From Gammaproteobacteria bacterium (GTDB lineage Bacteria; Pseudomonadota; Gammaproteobacteria; CAJXQU01): DNA of 9,528 bases. The stretch is from the NCBI GenBank assembly GCA_026984275.1, contig JALSSM010000330.1, forward strand, positions 1 to 9,528, given 5' to 3'. The notes under the pieces were generated by a model. It did not search any database and was not told where the DNA came from. It saw only the letters and a program-made list of their open reading frames with translations. Position 1 is the first letter of the stretch; the number at the start of each line of letters is the position of its first letter. Positions 7,236 through 9,528 of this stretch are shown here, piece after piece. The translations under genes and the position numbers were made by a program.

Positions 7236-8136
7236 ATACAATATCGTGGATGTTTTTACAGACAGGATTTTTCAAGGGGCGCAGATCGCCGTGTTCCCGA
7301 AAGCTGAAGGTCTTAACAAGGACACCATGCAGCGCATCGCCAAAGAGATGAATCTCTCCGAAACGGTTTTTGTTTTTGATGAGGAAGAGAATAACCATTA
7401 TCGACTGAGAACTTTTTCTCCTCAGCAGGAACTGGAGTTCGGTGGTCATCCCATGATCGCGGCAGCCTGGGTACTTACCATCAATGGTGATCTTAAACTG
7501 TCGGGAGAGCATACACCGATCATTTTCGAACAAAATACAGGGCCGATCGATGTGCATGTTACGACTGATGATGGACAACCTCGGCTGGTTCAGTTCACTA
7601 TGCCGGTGACTGCGACGGTTGATCGTTTTGTACCTACGGATAGAGAGTTGGCCGCCATTCTGAGTCTTGAGACGACGGAGCTTGAGAATAAAAAATTCGA
7701 CCCCATGCTGGTGTCCTGCGGAAAAAATTATCTGATCATTCCGGTTAATAACTATCAGACAGTTCGAAAGGCCCGTTTTAATTTTGATGCCTGGAGCGGT
7801 TCTAGTGCCCCTGCAACACTGGCAAGAGAAATATTACTGATCACACCGACTTCAGGTGCGGGTATGTCTGACTTCCATGCACGTATCGTTGGGCCAGATA
7901 TTGGTCAGGCAGAAGATCCGCCGATTGGGACAGCGATGCCTGCCTTCACAGCCTATTTGTGTCAGCATCAACATATTTCAAAAGGCACACATGTTTTTTC
8001 TATTGATCGGGGAATGGAAAGCACGAGGCGAAGTGAACTAAATATCGAGATGGATAACAAAGAGGATGAGTTGGTGATTCGCGTCGGTGGACCCGCTGTA
8101 CTGGTGGCAGAAGGCCAGATAAATTTATCAGATTAG
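7222..8136 (+). CDS. PhzF-family isomerase/epimerase-like protein
   Basis: This 304-residue protein has the usual length and order of PhzF-like enzymes. It opens with YNIVDVFTDRIFQGAQIAVF, followed by AKEMNLSETVFVF, where Glu47 matches the catalytic acid of PhzF. LEFGGHPMIAAAWVL contains His76, FHARIVGP contains Asp217, and EDPPIGTAMPAF (231-242) is a variant of the common EDPxTGSA loop. PhzF itself isomerises trans-2,3-dihydro-3-hydroxyanthranilate in phenazine synthesis. Most relatives have no known substrate, and there are no phenazine genes here, so no pathway is proposed. The ATG at 7222 overlaps the viaA end by 14 bases and has AGGA 8 bases upstream; a second ATG at 7225 is equally possible. 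The overlap implies co-transcription and translational coupling with viaA, which is an unexpected pairing. The variant loop suggests a subgroup with its own substrate. Confidence 0.88.
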   Translation: MMNYKYNIVDVFTDRIFQGAQIAVFPKAEGLNKDTMQRIAKEMNLSETVFVFDEEENNHYRLRTFSPQQELEFGGHPMIAAAWVLTINGDLKLSGEHTPIIFEQNTGPIDVHVTTDDGQPRLVQFTMPVTATVDRFVPTDRELAAILSLETTELENKKFDPMLVSCGKNYLIIPVNNYQTVRKARFNFDAWSGSSAPATLAREILLITPTSGAGMSDFHARIVGPDIGQAEDPPIGTAMPAFTAYLCQHQHISKGTHVFSIDRGMESTRRSELNIEMDNKEDELVIRVGGPAVLVAEGQINLSD

Positions 8137-8151
8137 GATCAAATCCTGACA

Positions 8152-8180
8152 TTTTCATGATAAAGTTTTGATCATGAAAA
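8152..8180 (+). promoter_or_regulatory. Perfect 10-bp inverted repeat enclosing the lipoprotein start codon
   Basis: TTTTCATGAT (8152-8161) and ATCATGAAAA (8171-8180) are exact reverse complements separated by 9 bases. The ATG at 8174 lies inside the right arm. In RNA this could form a hairpin that hides the start codon, or in DNA it could be a dimer-binding operator. No poly-U follows on the plus strand, so it is not a standard terminator. No good Shine-Dalgarno sequence is visible for this gene. The symmetry is seen; the function is inferred. Confidence 0.4.
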
Positions 8181-8881
8181 AAATAATAAAAGTGCTGCTC
8201 TTGTCAGTGAGTCTGTTTGCATTGTCTTCCTGTAACGATTCCGATATTGAATACTTTCCCCTCAATCAAGGGAAAACCTGGCAATACCGGATCGTCACCC
8301 ATGACATGGATGTCGAAAAAAAATACAAACAACTCGTCGTCAATGAAGGTCAGCAGCAGGTTGATGGAGAGAATGTTTTCATCCGAAAAATCAATGATGA
8401 GATTCAGTATCTTTACAAACCAGAGAAGGAAGGTATTCGTCGGGTTGGTATAAGAAGAAAAATGGATATCAATACGACGCTCGAAAAAGAAGACTTTTAC
8501 ATACTCAAATATCCACTGGAAAAAGGAACCAGCTGGCAGCAGGAAACGGTCACCGGTGTGCTTGAAGTTGTGATCGCACCCTTTCGACGCCATTATGCTT
8601 TACATACATCGGTACCAGTGAAATATACAATAGAAAGTGCCGATGAAGCTGTCAAAGTACCAGCAGGCAGATTTGAAAAATGTATCAAAGTCACTGGACT
8701 CGGGACGACAAGAGTCGAAGCAGAAAAAACCATTGGTATAGTTGATGTTACTGTCGAGTCATCCGACTGGTATTGTCCAGACATTGGGCTGGTAAAGAGC
8801 CAGCGTGAAGAACGAACCAGCAGTACCGTTCTGGTTAAGGGGGATTTTCTGATGGAGCTGGAGAGTTTTTCCGAGAACTAG
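8174..8881 (+). CDS. Putative lipoprotein of unknown function
   Basis: The ATG at 8174 gives a 235-residue protein starting MKKIIKVLLLSVSLFALSSC. This is a classic lipoprotein signal: a lysine-rich start, a hydrophobic core and a lipobox with Cys20. A TTG two codons upstream (8168) is in frame but less convincing. The mature part begins NDSDIEYFPLNQGKTWQYR, a pattern I associate with small beta-rich lipoproteins (YFPLxxGxxW), and contains VPAGRFEKCIKV and WYCPDIGLVKS later on. It is predicted to be exported, lipidated and held at a membrane, probably the outer one because Asn rather than Asp follows the Cys. No enzymatic motif is visible. It lies 37 bases after the phzF-like gene, so it could be co-transcribed with it. 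Its TAG stop sits at the very edge of the palindromic element, so the last residues might have been altered by that insertion, although the end looks natural. Confidence 0.82.
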   Translation: MKKIIKVLLLSVSLFALSSCNDSDIEYFPLNQGKTWQYRIVTHDMDVEKKYKQLVVNEGQQQVDGENVFIRKINDEIQYLYKPEKEGIRRVGIRRKMDINTTLEKEDFYILKYPLEKGTSWQQETVTGVLEVVIAPFRRHYALHTSVPVKYTIESADEAVKVPAGRFEKCIKVTGLGTTRVEAEKTIGIVDVTVESSDWYCPDIGLVKSQREERTSSTVLVKGDFLMELESFSEN

Positions 8882-9043
8882 GAGGCTGTCGGATTTAGGA
8901 AGAATCTACTACGGCGATGGTAAACGAGCCCATTTTTCCAATCTTTTTCGTTAAATAGAACCACTATTCGCCTCAAAAGATAGAAAAACTGGACTCATTT
9001 TCTACTCGCCTCGCTACCGATCTCCTAAATCCGACAGCCTCCT
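8880..9043. repeat. 164-bp palindromic element with perfect 21-bp terminal inverted repeats (MITE-like)
   Basis: The 21 bases at 8880-8900 (AGGAGGCTGTCGG...) are the exact reverse complement of 9023-9043 (...CCGACAGCCTCCT). Inside these ends the arms keep pairing imperfectly: GGCGATGGTAAACGAGCCCA on the left corresponds to reversed GGCGAGTAGAAAATGAGTCC on the right, and both are followed by TTTTT and ATCTTTT tracts. No protein is encoded. This layout fits a non-autonomous transposable element, and because it lies between convergent genes it may also act as a transcription terminator for both. Flanking duplications are weak: CTAG (8878-8881) against CTGG (9042-9045), or TA against TG. The parent insertion sequence was not identified. 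Confidence 0.7.
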
Positions 9044-9052
9044 GGAAAATGA

Positions 9053-9250
9053 TCAGGTCCGTGAAAATTTAGCTTTATGTGCTTCCTTTCGGTATTCTGC
9101 CTTCTGTAGAATTTCTTTCCTCATCGGATCGCCGACCAATCCCCATTCAGTAATTTCTGATAATGATCGGAAGCAGCCCAAACAGATATCATTATCATCA
9201 AGGCAACAGTTGCGGATGCAGGGTGATTCAACTTGTGTGGCATTTTCCAT
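9053..9250 (-). CDS. DUF1289-family small cysteine-rich protein
   Basis: Read on the minus strand, this small protein contains VESPCIRNCCLDDNDICLGC followed by FRSLSEITEW. This is the DUF1289 signature C-x3-C-x7-C-x2-C with an R-x3-EI-x2-W tail. The four spaced cysteines could bind a metal or an iron-sulfur cluster, but no function is established. The ATG at 9248-9250 gives 65 residues; a GTG at 9272-9274 would add eight (VKNAFIRG). Neither has a clear Shine-Dalgarno sequence, so the start is uncertain. The stop is only 9 bases from the palindromic element. The gene is convergent with the lipoprotein gene and divergent from the next gene. Family assignment is confident, the role unknown. Confidence 0.8.
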   Translation of the reverse strand: MENATQVESPCIRNCCLDDNDICLGCFRSLSEITEWGLVGDPMRKEILQKAEYRKEAHKAKFSRT

Positions 9251-9311
9251 ACCGCGTATAAAAGCATTTTTCACCGAATTGATCTATTATTTGTTGAAGG
9301 ATGTAATAGAT

Positions 9312-9528
9312 ATGTACAAACTTATTCACAAACTGTCAGTAAACCATGAAGGACTGGAAGCGAGTTTATTGCTTGAAGAAAGCACCTGTGAATATATTCT
9401 GGAAGTGAATCTAATTAACAAAAACCGATTGGCTCCGACAGAGTCGATTTTATTGTCGCAGCTGGTGAGCTTACATAATTATTACCAATCCCTGATCACA
9501 CCACCCATTGTTGCCGCACCTCAGGTCG
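9312..9528 (+). CDS. Unknown protein, 3' partial
   Basis: The frame starts with an ATG at 9312, has GAAGGA (9296-9301) 10 bases upstream, and stays open for 72 codons to the window edge. It begins MYKLIHKLSVNHEGLEASLL and continues with leucine-rich, mostly helical-looking text (LINKNRLAPTESILLSQLVSL), then a proline-containing segment near the edge. No signal peptide, membrane helix or known motif is visible, and I do not recognise the family. It diverges from the DUF1289 gene with only 37-61 bases between starts, so the promoters of the two genes must be very close or overlap. Confidence 0.5.
   Translation, partial: MYKLIHKLSVNHEGLEASLLLEESTCEYILEVNLINKNRLAPTESILLSQLVSLHNYYQSLITPPIVAAPQV

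Noticed and set aside
8135..8147. AGGAT-CAA-ATCCT hairpin just after the phzF-like stop, as a terminator
   Set aside because: A 5-bp stem with no U-run is too weak to call a terminator.
8168..8173. TTG start two codons upstream for the lipoprotein
   Set aside because: The ATG at 8174 gives the typical MKK lipoprotein signal start and needs no rare start codon.

Overview
The window is a compact stretch of a gammaproteobacterium-like genome, slightly AT-rich by eye. The RavA and ViaA homologues resemble the E. coli proteins, and GATC is conspicuously frequent. No species can be named from the sequence. Seven genes read rightward from the left edge to 8881. A palindromic element and a leftward small gene follow, and a new rightward gene is cut by the right edge.

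Region 1 (2-3988) encodes a membrane-bound molybdoenzyme. It begins with the body of a NasA/NapA-like molybdopterin catalytic subunit whose N-terminus lies before the window. A 50-codon reading frame with a very good ribosome binding site comes next. The last gene is a fused protein with a DmsB-like four-cluster ferredoxin domain and a DmsC-like membrane anchor. The pairing is a hybrid: the catalytic subunit looks like the nitrate reductase group with a cysteine molybdenum ligand, while the electron-transfer and anchor parts look like the DMSO reductase group.

Region 2 (3985-7235) encodes a RavA-type MoxR AAA+ ATPase and its partner ViaA, a von Willebrand A protein. They are joined to the molybdoenzyme genes by a 4-base overlap and to each other by a 2-base gap. 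In E. coli RavA-ViaA has been linked to respiratory complexes (Nuo and fumarate reductase). The simplest reading is that this pair assembles, inserts or repairs the molybdoenzyme encoded beside it. This is the most interesting system in the window.

Region 3 (7222-8881) holds a PhzF-family isomerase gene that overlaps viaA by 14 bases, then a lipoprotein gene of unknown function. The lipoprotein start codon lies inside a perfect 10-bp inverted repeat.

Region 4 (8880-9528) starts with a 164-bp palindromic, MITE-like element with perfect 21-bp ends. It lies between the lipoprotein gene and a convergent DUF1289 gene. A partial unknown gene then diverges rightward. No rRNA, tRNA or CRISPR array was seen. 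The longest stretch without a gene is about 170 bases and is filled almost entirely by the palindromic element.
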